Shown piece by piece: positions 50,982 to 63,088 of a stretch of DNA of 64,000 nt (position 1 is the first letter of the stretch; every line of letters starts with the position of its first letter). The position numbers and the translations under genes were made by a program. The notes beneath the pieces are model-generated. The model was not told the origin of the DNA, did no database searches, and saw only the letters and a program-made list of their open reading frames with translations. Source of the stretch: Selaginella tamariscina (taxonomy: Eukaryota; Streptophyta; Lycopodiopsida; Selaginellales; Selaginellaceae); NCBI GenBank assembly GCA_003024785.1, contig PUQB01000346.1:107927-171926 (forward strand). The letters run 5' to 3'.

Positions 50982-52640
50982 GATCTAAATTGGTCCAAAA
51001 AGGTATGATGTGTTGTGTGGTTGAACGTATCATAATGACACCAATAATGACTAGAGTGGTGACATGGCTTACAGGTGTTAGTGCCACATGTTGCATGTAT
51101 GCCATGTGAAAGGGAGACTTGTGTTTATAATTAGGATTTATGAGAATAAGATACATATATCTCAAGTCTTGCAATTATATTAGCTTTCATTGGTGAAGGT
51201 GTTAATTGTACATTTCTCTTTATTTTAATCATTTTTTTTTTTTCATTTTCTTATGACTGTAGGTATGAAGGCATGTGTTCATGTTTTGGTAGCTATTATT
51301 AATATATAGGCCAAAATTTTAAAGCAACCATCAATGATAAATTGTCTTTCTTTTCACTTCATCTTTTTCTAACTTCAAAAATTTAAGAATTTGTTTGCAG
51401 ACTTTTTTAAGAGATCCAAAAAATAGTATCATTTATTAAATTATTCATTAGACCCACAATGATAATAAACAATCACACAAAAATCTGCACTTTAAGAGTT
51501 TCTTACATATTTAAAGGTTAACTTTTAAGTGAAATAATAAAGATAACATGCATTTGTTTGATTATTTTAAGAAAATATTTCGTAAAGTTAAGAATTTTGA
51601 TAATACTTTTTAACAATTTCATATATTTTGATAACAACCTAATGAGTATATTACGTGATTCAGTATCATGTTCGCCAATTTGACTTATAACTAATCAAAT
51701 TTGACATGTTATAACTAGTCATATGACCTAAATTGACTAGATTCATTTATGCTTTCTGACCTACAACATTAGAGGACATTTTTATGTTGGTTCAACGTTT
51801 TTTAATTGATATTAATGATAGCTAAGGTCCATTTGAGTTACATGCTTGTCCCAATGGAGATAAATGTTATAGCATATTAACATTTTTTAGGTTACCCTCA
51901 TGCTTAAGGTTGTCAACTTTGTAGGCAATGGTTGTCCAATCTTCCAACTATTGATCATAATCTTGCTTATGAAGGTAGAAATTAATAAAATCATGGTAAA
52001 TCAATTAAAATAATGTAGGTCAGCGTAATTAGGCATGTTGGGCTCTAGGATATATACATGATGCAACGCTCAGACTGATGGTCTTAATGGTCATAATTTG
52101 ATGTAAGAAACAAGTAATTGCACAAAAAAAAAAGGGATCATAGAGACTTTACATTTATGTTTCTTCTAGTATGCATATCAAGGGTTATAGATTTTACCCA
52201 ACCATCTACTTTTCACCTGTATTGCATAAGTGCGTAGAGTTTAGATGGGTATGCTAGTTAATATTGATTTCAATATGTCTTAATCCTATTAAGACTCACC
52301 TAACCTCTAAGACTTTGGCCCCTAGACCTTTGAGACTTTAGGTTTGTCAAGGCTCACTTCCGGCACTTATTAAAGTCACCAAGTCAATATTTAGACAAGG
52401 CAAAGATAATTTGTTTATAAGTTAGGCTTTTGTTGATATTTAATAAAAGTAATCGAGACAAGTCATTGTTGATTTTCCTTAACCTAAGTCTTGCTTTTAC
52501 TTTTATATAATCTCTGAATCTAGTCACTCTTGTTAGCAATTGATTGCTTTTTAATAAGTTATGTCTTTTGTATTCTATCACAACTTGCTGTTCAATAATC
52601 TTTATTATGAATTTATATAATTACATGCAATTCTTTAATA
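50477..52640. other. AT-rich region, no gene seen
   Basis: Contains an (AT)n tract at 50941-50976 and otherwise unstructured AT-rich sequence. No feature supported. Confidence 0.5.
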
Positions 52641-54140
52641 AGAAATGGATCAACTTAAAGAAGAATTAATACAACTCCAACAACAATAACAAAATTAAAT
52701 GGCATGATGAGTCATGATTGGCTTTTTGCAGTTTTTTGGGGCAATCAAAACTTGTTATGATGATGTAGCCACAGAGGTATGGATCAAATACTTATAAGGT
52801 TGAGTTGATCGTCTCTCTCATTGTTGGGCCGACACTTTAGCAACACCAACCAGTAATCAACAAATTACACCAAAGTGATAAGTGAACATCCGCTTATGTG
52901 GTAGAGTTTTAAATGTTGGTGATGGATATTTAATGAGATGACAATGCACTCAAGAAGCAGTTTTGACATAGGTTTTGAAATGATGTCAAGGACCTCCTTT
53001 TATGTCAGTCAAATCCAACATCTCTCTTCGATATATCTGATGCAATAACTACTTGTTTGAATGGCGACATGAATGGCAGAGAGTTGAGTTTTTTCCTCAT
53101 CCATTGCATGAGGGAGTCAACCCTTGTGATGACCACCATACTGGATACATCTACTTCATCATTTGAACCTACACCAATGAAGCTTGACAATTCTTAGTGT
53201 AATAGATCGAGAATAACCTCTCTTGTTATTGCTTACTCAATGTTTGTGAGTGAGGTGTCGAGAAACGACGGTTTCTAGACAGAATAAGAACCACATGTTT
53301 GGAAATAAAAAATTAATTTTAAGTTCCATTACATCCAACATGTGTAAAATGTTCCACATCACCATACAAGTTTGGCACATTTTTATGCAAAGCACTAGTA
53401 GACAATGAGGCAAACGCCAACTTCATGGACCAATAATTTGCAATTATGCACAAGGTTTTTCTACAACATGTCCCGGTGCAAGGATCAATTGAGGTGATTC
53501 ATGGTTGCCTCATCAACTTGGCATCATCACCCATGAGTCTAAATTTTTGCATTGGTGTCCCAATGCAATATCTTGTTCAGCATTGTGTCATCCTCAAAAA
53601 CTTCAATCATTTTGGACTTTCAATCTAATTGTGGTGCCCAAGCTTGACAGGTCCTTGTAGTTTTCATGCATGAAACATTTTAATGATGTTACCATTAAAG
53701 ATGTTTACCCACTTTTCAACATTGTTGATTTGTTAAATCGTTTATGTTAGAGATGATGGTTTATCAAGTTATATTTAGCCTTTGGGTATTAATAGGTTTT
53801 AATGACTATTGATTAACTTTTTTGGCTTAGACCATGATTTTTTACTATTCATAAATATAAAAAAATATACTATGTCCAAGGTAGTAAATCAACACTAACC
53901 TAAATGCTGGCTATCAATATTTATTGGGACAATGATGTGTTCAAGAAAATAATTTCGTCATAATCTTCAAACAACATCAAAGATCTTTTGTTGTGTCAGT
54001 TAGGTGCTCATATCCTACTTCACTCTTAAATGCAATAGCTCTTGTTGTTCAATGTGACAACCATTTGTTTGAGCTATAGATGGAGCAGCAATGAGTTGGG
54101 GTTCTTCCTCGTCTCAATGTCTTGCAGAATACAATAATAA
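52640..54140 (+). mobile_element. gag-protease remnants of a retrotransposon
   Basis: Plus-strand scraps begin MDQLKEELIQLQQQ at 52646 and include GAIKTCYDDVATEVWIKYL. At about 53385-53640 a frame reads KCKALVDNEANANFMDQ, then VPVQGSIEVIHG and further on HCVILKNFNHFGL, the pattern of a retroviral-type aspartic protease (ALVDSGAxxNFM ... VIxG) with the catalytic D-S/T-G changed to D-N-E. The segment 52920-53260 has a diverged second copy at 53910-54140, so part of the gag end was duplicated. It is an old Ty3/gypsy-like remnant in the opposite orientation to the element at 54.6 kb. Confidence 0.4.
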
Positions 54141-54594
54141 TATTTTTCTTTTGATGAAGATCGACAATTTTCATCATAGGTGTTATTAACAATTTAAAAG
54201 CATATATCATGATAGTTGATGCGTCCAACTTTGCACTCGACAGTGTTTTGTCCCAAGTAGATTCCAACAAATGTTTGTACCCCATCACCTTCCACTCGCA
54301 AGTTCACAATTGCATAAATCAACTACTACATTTATAATAAGGAGTAATTAGCGATTATAGATTCGTTTAAGGATTGGGCTTTATCGCTCTCATGTTTTTG
54401 TTTTGTTACCATTGGTTTGGACGACTTAATGGCAAAGCAACATGCTTTCTCATCAAAGTTATCTTGCTCTTGGCTAGTTTGCACAATGCCCCCGCCCCCC
54501 TAATTCCAATATTTTTTAGGGGGGATTTAGGATGCCTACATGTTATGACATGGAAGAAAAATGAGAGGAAAAATGTAATGAGACAAAATAAGAA

Positions 54595-54598
54595 AAAC
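54595..54598. repeat. target-site duplication AAAC (left)
   Basis: Matches 59186-59189 on the other side of the element. Confidence 0.7.
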
Positions 54599-54782
54599 TG
54601 AAAAGGACGTGTATTCAACGTTAAAGATAAGTACAAGGATAGCAAACCCTTCCTTATATACAAGGAAGCTAGGCTATTTTAAGCAACCTTTGATCTAATC
54701 CTTTTGTCCTACATGGCATCCATATTTAGTTCTAGTATATGCCTTAGAATATACTCAAGGTATATTCCGTAGAATCCTTACA
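54599..54782 (-). repeat. 3' LTR of the Ty3/gypsy element
   Basis: 184 bases, TGTAAGGATTC...CCTTTTCA in element orientation. It is identical to 59002-59185. It contains TGTATATAAGG, a good TATA box for element transcription. Confidence 0.92.
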
Positions 54783-54796
54783 TTACTCCCTCCTCG
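54783..54796 (-). other. polypurine tract overlapping the integrase stop
   Basis: In element orientation AGGAGGGAGTAA stands directly before the 3' LTR. The TAA of the integrase frame (54785-54783) is the last triplet before the LTR, so the plus-strand primer tract also encodes the last residues. Confidence 0.6.
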
Positions 54797-55860
54797 AACG
54801 TCGATGATACGGAGACAGTCGTTGAACATGCACATTCTGATCCACTCCATCTGAATTGCGGACTGTGTACACTTGAGGACCCAATCTTCGTACAATGGAA
54901 TATGGACCAAGCCGTTTGGAAATTAATCCAGAGGACAACCCTTTGGAATGCATCTTTGGATATAAAACTAACACTTCATCACCCACAGCATAATCGGGGA
55001 CAAACGAATGTCGAGCATTATAGTGTCGTTGTTGTACCTCCTGAGCATGAGTTAACTTTGTTAACATCTCCTTATGCAATATAGGAAGAGTCTGATCCAA
55101 ATACCGGCTCCACGTTTGTGCATCTATTGAAACAGGACGAAAAGAAGGGGAACCAACATCAGAAGGAAACACAGGGGAACGACCATACAAGGAATGAAAT
55201 GGAGAGACTCCAGTGGACTGGTGCACAGAAGACACATAAGCGAACTGAAGAAGGGGCAAGTACTGATCCCAATCGGTCTGGCGCTGATTCACATACTTAG
55301 ATAACATACACTTAAAAGTACGGTTGAGTCGCTCCACTAGACCATCCGTTTCTGGATGATAGGGTGTTGTGAAAGACTGTTTGATTCCCAACCTTGTAGT
55401 TAGCAAACTCAAAACTTCAGCTGTGAAATGGGGTCCTTGATCTGAAAGAATCCGTTCTGGACATCCATGCCTTAACACCACTTGATGAAATAAGAAATCT
55501 GCCACATGAGTTGCCTTGGCCTCCGGAAGAGCCCGAACCTCCACATACCGTGTCAAATAGTCTGACAAAACAATAGCATATGTATTCCCTGTTGTCGTTG
55601 CCGGAAATGGTCCAATGAGATCATATGCAACCAGCTCAAAAGGACGATGAACTTGAATAGATTGCAGACCACTAGGAGGAGTGGACCGAGGATTCCGAAC
55701 TTGACAGAGATGACATGTTTGTAAATATTGATGAAGGTCATATCGGAGCTGAGGCCAATAGAACCGTGAACGTAACTTGTCCAACACTTTGTGAAACCCA
55801 AGATGACCAGAGAGAGGGTCATCATGGAATGCATGAAGAAAGTGAGGTACATAGCATGAT
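54783..55860 (-). CDS. gypsy integrase
   Basis: The frame shows the zinc-binding HDD...H pattern just before LDKLRSRFYWPQ, with CHLC closing the HHCC finger. The catalytic triad follows: D in AYDLIGPFP, D in ILSDQGPHF and E in TDGLVERLN. The C-terminal part has the GPY-type module (SKRLGPYSIVRRLG) and ends RRSRRE at the LTR. No chromodomain is visible. It inserts the cDNA copy into the genome. The frame is separated from RNase H by a one-base change near 55860. Confidence 0.85.
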
Positions 55861-56746
55861 GGATTACCAACCGAGGTGGGGTACCTGTACTCCTTTGTCC
55901 CACAAAATAAAGAAGGTCCTCTACCATCGTGAACTTTGCAACATGGTCCCGAAAATCACTATCAACATCTGCAACCAACTCAGGAGCTTTGAGTGCATCT
56001 ATTATCCGTTGACTCCATGGTTCCAAGCGCTGTGCCAACCTAATCTCACGAAGACTAGGCAAAGGTGTAGGTTCTAAAGATGGTAAGATACCTGCAGCAA
56101 CTGGTGCCCGTGACAAAGCATCCACATCCGCCATGGAAGAACCTGGACGATGATGAACTGTGAAGTGATAATCTTGCAATGCTAAGGCCCACCGCGCGTG
56201 TCGCCCCATTAGATGTTTCTTCTTTAATACCGAATGTACTGCAACATGATCACATTCCACCAGGGTCGAAGAACCATGAAGATAAGCATGAAACTTATGA
56301 AATGCCCAAACCACCGCTAGACATTCCTTATCTGTAGTTGAATAATTGAGTTCTGGACCACTCAGACTTCGACTGGCATATGCAATGGGGTGTCGTTGAC
56401 CTGAATTTGGATCTTCTTGCATGAGATCAGCACCCAGACCAATATCTGAAGCATCAGTACGAAGAACAAAGGGGCGAGAGAAATCAGGATAATGGAGAAG
56501 GGGAGCAGAGGTTAAGAGATGGATAAGAGACTCAAAGGAGGACTGACACTGAGAGGACCATGAGAAAGAAGGAGAACGAAGCAAAGCACGTAGTGGAGCC
56601 GTTTCATCTGCTAAACGTGGAATGAACTGCGCCAAGTAAGTCACCTTGCCCAAAAATCTCTGAAGTTCATGATGTGTTTTTGGAATCGGGAACTCCTTCA
56701 CTGCCTGAATCTTTGCTGGATCTGGACTAACACCCTCACGAGAGAT
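55861..56746 (-). CDS. gypsy RNase H and linker
   Basis: The frame carries the RT connection (HELQRFLGKVTYLAQFIP) and RNase H motifs: LRTDASDIGLGA, then YSTTDKECLAVVWAF and VECDHVAVHSVL, with DALSR closing the domain. It degrades the RNA strand of the replication hybrid. Frame changes separate it from the reverse transcriptase (T run near 56747-56751) and from the integrase. Confidence 0.85.
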
Positions 56747-57957
56747 AAAAACAAACTCCCAAATACTTCACAGAAGTCTGACCAAACTTGCACTTTGACA
56801 ATTTCAACATCAATTGATATCGCCGCAACCGTGATAAGATCTGCTCCACATGAGCCAAATGTTCTTCCCATGTACCAGTTGAATGTACCAAAAGATCATC
56901 CACAAACACTCCTGCAAAAGATTCCAAACCTCGAATGACTTCATCCATGAGTCTTTGAAACGTGGCTGGAGCATTCATCAAACCAAAAGGCATCACCGTG
57001 AACTCATACAATCCATTGGGTGTTCGAAAAGCAGTCTTGGCTGCATCTGCTGAGTTGAGAGGAACCTGCCAATAGCCTGAAGCTAGATCTAGTGTCGTGA
57101 ACCAACGACTCTTCCCCAATTTGTCAATAAGATCATCCATGCGTGGCATAGGATAACTATCCGGTACCGTTACATGATTCAAAGGCCGAAAATCAATTGT
57201 AAAACGCCTACCTCCGTCTGCTTTGTCGATGATGTGGGGCTCAGAAGCCCACGGACTACAAGATGGACGTACCACTCCTTGAGCTAACATATCCCGAACT
57301 GCTTGTGCCATTTCTTGCTTCTCTCGTGGAGACCGTCGGCGAACCGGAGCCTTTATTGGTGCAGCATCTTTTGTATCAATTCGATGGCGAGTGTTGACCG
57401 CAGTCCTTCCTACTACTACTGGTTGTTGTAGATCCGTAAACCGACGAAGAAGCTTTTCCATATCCTTTTGACGACATTCTGGAGATGGATCGGGAGGAAA
57501 GACCACCTCTGTAGCAGCCTGAAGAGATGCCTGAACTCCAAATTGTATCGTAGGTTGTGCTTGTGGGAAGAATAACACACGCACACCCTCAGCACGCATC
57601 CAATTGAAACCCAAAATCACATCATACAATTGGGAAGGCATGACCCGAAGAGGTAACACCTTAGAATACGATCCTAGACGAATAGGGACATAACAAGCCT
57701 GGGAAGAAATAGCAGAAGACTTATTATCTCCATACAATATTCGAAGTGTTCGCTGAGCAGGTTTCACCGGAAGAGAACACTGTGTCACTAAGGAATGTCG
57801 AATGGACGAAATGGCGGACCCAGAATCAAGAAGAATTGATACTGGACGATCACACACAGAACCTTCAAAAGAAAAGACAACAGGTTCTTTCTCGGGGTTC
57901 CAACCACACCTTGTAACATCACACCACGAAAACACAGAGGTTGTAAAACCCCATCAC
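56747..57957 (-). CDS. gypsy protease and reverse transcriptase
   Basis: The N-terminal part has the aspartic protease signature ILLDSGSAIS and the flap-like VILGFNW. The RT has RFTIDFRPLN, TTLDLASGYWQV, VMPFGLMNAPATFQ and the catalytic FVDDLLVHS, then KYLGV where the frame ends. In this copy the YxDD box is FVDD, a common variant. The frame opens at a TGA near 57957, after the gag frame has ended, and at least one change is needed to join it to gag. Confidence 0.85.
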
Positions 57958-57987
57958 ACAATCCCTCTGTTGCCTTGGTGACGGGAA

Positions 57988-58916
57988 CTAGTTTTCCTGC
58001 TCATTATCAAAAAGAGGTAATACATCCACTGGTGGAACTACAACTTCCCTGTCTTGTACCCCTTGATGAGCCGGACGTTGACGATTGGCACACTCAACCG
58101 CTAAGTGTCCAAATCCTTGGCATTCAAAACACTGTATTCCACGTCCACGCTGTTGACCACGTCCACGGCCTCCGTATCCACGACCGCGTCCTCGTCCTCG
58201 TCCTCGTCGCATGGGCTGGAATGCAGCCTGTGGAACTGCAACATCTACCTCCATGGGTTGTGGATGAGCAGCTGGTGGAAGAGGGGCTGGTCCAAGCAAT
58301 CCAAGTTGACTGCGAGTAGTAGAAGAGGCAGCACCATCTTCAAGTGCTTGTGCGATTTGAATGGCATCTTCCAAAGTTGCCGGGCGATGTCCACGAACAG
58401 GGACTCCCGCTGTACCAAGTACTTGATAAAAGAGCCCTTTCTTCACTACTTCAGACATGTTGGGATCCACTCGGGCCAAGTGGTTCTTAAAGCGGACTCC
58501 AAATTGTGCAGCGGTTTCACCACCTTTTCGCTGCAACCTTAAAACTTCATCTAACGACACAGAAGCATCCGCATGACGCCCGAATGCAATTGCCAATGCC
58601 GATAAAGACAAATCAATCGTTGCCTTGGATGCCGGGCTAGGTGTTGAAACCACAAGGCAGCAGATCCTCGCAGGCAAGGTGGTAGCTCACGTAGTTGATG
58701 GAGGGGATCCCACTGGTGATATGCAGCCACCATACGAAAGTGCTCAACCCAAGCATGTGCATCTTCTGTAGCTGCTCCTGAGAAAGAGTCCGGGCGAAGA
58801 CGAGGATTATACCCAGTTGGATTATGGGTTCCTTGCGTTAAGACACTAAGCAATTGTTGTGTCTGAACCTGGGATTCAGCTATGGCCTGCAAAAGTTGTT
58901 CCACAGAGACAGCCAT
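57988..58916 (-). CDS. gypsy gag with zinc knuckle
   Basis: The start MAVSVEQLLQAIAESQVQTQ leads into the gag core (AWVEHFRMVAAYH, LRGSAALWFQHL). The frame changes near 58625, then continues with QFGVRFKNHLARVDPNMSE, an Arg-Gly-rich tract and the knuckle CFECQGFGHLAVEC (C-x2-C-x4-H-x4-C). It ends FDNEQEN. Gag packages the element RNA in virus-like particles. Confidence 0.8.
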
Positions 58917-58983
58917 AGCTAAATAAAGAAGAGAAGAAAAGAAAGAAGAAGAAAGACTTAAGAAAGAAGATGAACTAGAGACT

Positions 58984-59001
58984 ACCCGGCATCTCCACCA
59001 A
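58984..59001 (-). other. primer-binding site
   Basis: One base inside the 5' LTR, TGGTGGAGATGCCGGGTA in element orientation, complementary to a tRNA ending ...GCATCTCCACCA. It is not the initiator Met site (TGGTATCAGAGC) used by many plant elements. The tRNA identity was not determined. Confidence 0.65.
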
Positions 59002-59185
59002 TGAAAAGGACGTGTATTCAACGTTAAAGATAAGTACAAGGATAGCAAACCCTTCCTTATATACAAGGAAGCTAGGCTATTTTAAGCAACCTTTGATCTA
59101 ATCCTTTTGTCCTACATGGCATCCATATTTAGTTCTAGTATATGCCTTAGAATATACTCAAGGTATATTCCGTAGAATCCTTACA
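59002..59185 (-). repeat. 5' LTR of the Ty3/gypsy element
   Basis: 184 bases, identical to 54599-54782, followed on the right by the AAAC target duplication at 59186-59189. Confidence 0.92.
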
Positions 59186-59189
59186 AAAC

Positions 59190-61034
59190 TTGAATTTACT
59201 CAAGTAATCTGCTTTTCTAAATAAAGTGATACCTTTATATAAGTCAAACAAATAAAAAAAAGTCAAAACAAATAAACAACATGAATGTCCTTTTAACGAC
59301 ACATTTTTATTTAAAGGTGTACATTCCAAAGAAAAAATTATTTATTGTTTATCGTTTGTTTATGAACGATTAAATAGAGTATACTATTCAAACCTTTAAG
59401 CAATACTTTCACTTCTTTCTTTCATATTAACAAAATGATTAAGTTGATTCCTTTCAATTGCTAAGTTGTTTCCAACACACCTCCATTTAACACTTCTTTT
59501 CTATGTGTTCATAAAGTTCATTCTTGAGCTTCTTACCATATTAACTATCAATCTTGTTGTAAAAAATCAATTTAAAAAGATGTCACTTGTCTCATACTTG
59601 AAAGTTTCAATGTTAAGTTAAATCATTTTTACATCACTACTCTTATGTACCAACCCAATGGTAATGTATGGCTTCTTGTCATCATTGGCATTTCACTTGT
59701 CCATATTACCAACTTGTGTCTTTAACCATTTCCTATAATTTTCAACTTCCTTCTTGTTTATCCGTCTCATATATATATTGGTGTGTGTGTGTGTGTGAAA
59801 TTTATAGGGGTGACACATTGTTAGACATAGTATATAACCTAAAGCCTGCATACGTACATATTCATATGTATACACGTGTTTATTCACATACACATACATT
59901 ATTTACAGAAATATCATAATCACTAAGAATATTTACGGATAATTAGAATATGCTAATGTGAGATGATAGATATGGTGGAGATTTTTGGCAGGAATATTAA
60001 AGGGAGGCACAAGTGTGTGTTGGAGGTGAAAGCCGTTACAAAAACATTATAAATGATGCAACAGAGATTTGGTCCTCCGGGGATGGATATCTTTGTTCTT
60101 CCACTGTACGATAAAGAATATTTAAATAATTCTTTTATAAAAATATTATTGTTCTAAAAATGTAAATAAATCGATCTAGAATCTCTGCTGCTCATTATTA
60201 AAACTATTATTGCAATCGATTCATGTCAGGGGCTATCATCACCGTCATCAACACCAACAATACACCTGAAGCATCCTACAGTTTACTACTGAACTATTCT
60301 ATATAGTTTACTGGTTCACGTAGATATGTACGTATATACTTATCCGATGCATGTGTGTACTTTAATGTCAATATGAAACTAAGAAGTAAAGAATATGTAC
60401 TCATGTATGTGTATACCACATGCATGTGTTTAAGAGTGTAAAGACATATATGTTTCTACTCACACGTGTATATGTATAGCTCTCTCTTACACATAATATA
60501 TGTACACGTACCAGGAGAATGTGCGGTTGGAATAGTTTGACCGTGGCTGACCGGCAAGAGCCACGCAGGCACCATCCTGACAGTGCAGTATATATTGCGT
60601 TTTTGGCAGGTTCATATATTTAGGCAATGCAACGGAAAGCAGGCAATTGGACTAAACACCGTCATCCCATTGGGCCACACCCGTTTAATACCAAATTATA
60701 ATCCCTACAAGCCGACACCGAGCAGGTGCACCTCATGACAACAGACGGACTTCTCTCATGTGTACACTGTGTCCCGTCCTCCATTGGTAGCCACTTGCAT
60801 AATTAAAAAAAAAAATAACTCACTTCTCAATCTGCACTGCCAGAGAAGTTAGATAATGTAAAGTAGGAGAAGCATAAGTTATAACACATTACCAATTACA
60901 TACCTTGTTAGAAGCATTCCTCCTGTTCTTGCATAGTCATCGTTCCGTGAAGCACAAGCCAGAAGCGTAGCAACCTTGTTCAATACGGTTTTATAAGTTT
61001 TATGTTAATTAAGTCACGAGAAGAAATGGTTTGA
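59190..61034. other. intergenic region upstream of the BZR gene
   Basis: AT-rich, with a TG tract near 59778-59798. The right part should hold the promoter of the BES1/BZR1-type gene. No other feature was recognised. Confidence 0.45.
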
Positions 61035-63088
61035 ATGAAGAGTACCTGTATGGAGAAGCATTCGAGGAAATGTACAGTGAGGGGATGCATAAAACCCACA
61101 TCCGGGCCATGGAAGGTGAAGAGGCCAGCAGGTAAAGGCGGGATTGTGTGGAGGAATCCCACTGAGAGAGAGCGAGAGAACAACAAGAAGAGGAGAGGCG
61201 TAGGAGGGCTGTTGCTGCCAAAATCTTTGCCGGATTGAGAGCTCACGGTGGGTATGCACTTCCCAAGCATGCTGACCATAATGAGGTTCTCAAGGCCCTG
61301 TGTGCCGAGGCTGGATGGCATGTGGAAGAAGACGGTACCATCTACAAACGAGTAAGTCGATTAATCAGTGTGTTAAAGACCTCTGTGTTTGTGTGTGCGT
61401 GTGTGTGCGGGTGTGTGCGTGACTGCAAAACTTACAGAATGATACCATTCTCAGAACTCCAAATCTCAATATAGAATGGGTCGGTCTAATTTAATCATTT
61501 TCAAACATCCCTCTCTCTCTATAAATATGTGTGTGTGTGCTTGCTTGTTCGCATACTGTGTGTGTGACTACAAAACTTGATGAAGAACTTAACAAACGTA
61601 TATCAACTAAGACCTTTAAATGAGAATTCTATTACAGAAACACACCCGCACGCACGATATATATACAGCACAAATGCTATTTGCAGACACCTATAAACAC
61701 ACGTACAAGCACAAGCATACTTTTGTATATAATGGCAAAGAACTTCGCTGAACAGACTGTAGAGAGTATAAGGAATGGCATCAAGAACAAATTTAATAGT
61801 CAAACTAGTTCTGAGTAAAACATGCGCACACACACACACACACACCTGAGATGATGTTTGTGGATGCTCCCAGGGATGCATAGAGATGATGAAACGAGCA
61901 AAGGAGTCCTCATCTTTAGCAAAACCACTGGAAACAAGTCCGTCTTCTTCGTACAAGCAGGCAGGCCAACCAAAGTGAAGCAACAAGCGGAGAAGAAAAC
62001 GATGACAGACAACAGCAGCAGCAGGCCTTGCGGGAACTTCTCGTTCATCCGGTCTCATCCACCAGCGGCCCTGATTATTTCCAGGATTGCCAGTCCCGGC
62101 TGGGATCTCCCCACAGAGAGGCCTTCTTAGAACACCAGTTCATTCCCACCACCAGCTTTAATCCTTTCAACAATGTACGTGGTGCTCAGGGTAAGTGCCT
62201 GCCATCCTTCATAATATATGTACACCATTATATATACTATCTAAACGACATATTACTTATGCCCCATTCATATCGTATTGCATACATGAATTATTTAAGA
62301 CAGGGCAAGCATTTTAGCACTCCAACACATATATCTAATATTCAAGCTACATTGTGGAATTATGAAATGTACATAACAATCAAATACTGGAAACACATTA
62401 TGATATACTGCTAACACATGCACGCATTATTAGTCACATTTTACTTAGTTGAGCATAGTTTAAAAACAAAACGCTGGAGTGTGTATGTGTGTGTGTGTGA
62501 CATGTCTATAACGCGAGTAGGTAGACACGAAATAGATGTAATCTGTACTGAACCAAGATATGTGTCATATGTCTATAACTCAGTAGTACTTAAGGACGTA
62601 AATATAAATTCCAGACATCACACGACGTACATAAGCTCTCTCATATCAATGTCCCCCCCCCCCCCCACACACACACACACACACACATATCACTTACAAG
62701 TGGCTGTATAGTGAATCATGGGACAGCTGATGAGCAACGACCTCCAGTCGTGTTGATGCACAAAGAAGGCATCCTTTGTCCTCCAAATGAACTTGCTGTG
62801 AGGCAACGCCTGCTGGAACTCCAGCAGCATACCAATACGATGAATATCCAGCCAGTTGAACAGAATATGCCCTGCAAAACAATGGTGGATAACAGGACGT
62901 ACTTACGAGAAGCCATGCAGCACCTGATTGTAACAGGAACCTCGATGATCTCTCTCTCACTCTTTGTACATCTTCTTCTACTCTGTCTCATGTCCTGTAA
63001 AATTTTATATCTAATGTCAATCCTGTTCAAGGTTTTATATAAACATATTAAGTTAATATGCATAATAAAAACAGAAATACCTCTGTGA
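61035..63088 (+). CDS. BES1/BZR1-type transcription factor; 5' and 3' ends uncertain
   Basis: Exon 61035-61351 carries the BZR DNA-binding domain: RERENNKK, then, after a one-base change near 61197, [20 protein letters not shown] and [12 protein letters not shown], ending GTIYKR at the donor GTAAGT. Exon 61874-62190 starts [14 protein letters not shown], is Ser/Gln-rich and needs a one-base change near 61965; it holds [16 protein letters not shown] third exon from 62712 reads [20 protein letters not shown] and is protein-like to about 62930. The frame runs on to 63088 but its last third looks non-coding. BZR proteins bind CGTG elements as the nuclear output of brassinosteroid signalling in seed plants. 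The usual PEST and EAR-type ends were not seen, so the C-terminus differs or is unresolved. The true start may lie at another ATG. Confidence 0.6.

Larger units (their letters stand above)
54599..59185 (-). mobile_element. young Ty3/gypsy LTR retrotransposon, 4587 bp
   Basis: Full-length element read on the minus strand, bounded by two 184-bp LTRs that I find identical base for base. AAAC stands on both sides (54595-54598 and 59186-59189), a 4-base target duplication. Order inside is gag, protease, reverse transcriptase, RNase H, integrase, which defines Ty3/gypsy. LTRs are very short and the element compact for a plant gypsy. Identical LTRs mean very recent insertion, yet at least four one-base frame changes break the coding region. 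Confidence 0.92.

Noticed and set aside
52640..54140. Remnants as part of the young gypsy element
   Set aside because: They lie outside its LTRs, on the opposite strand, and are far more decayed.
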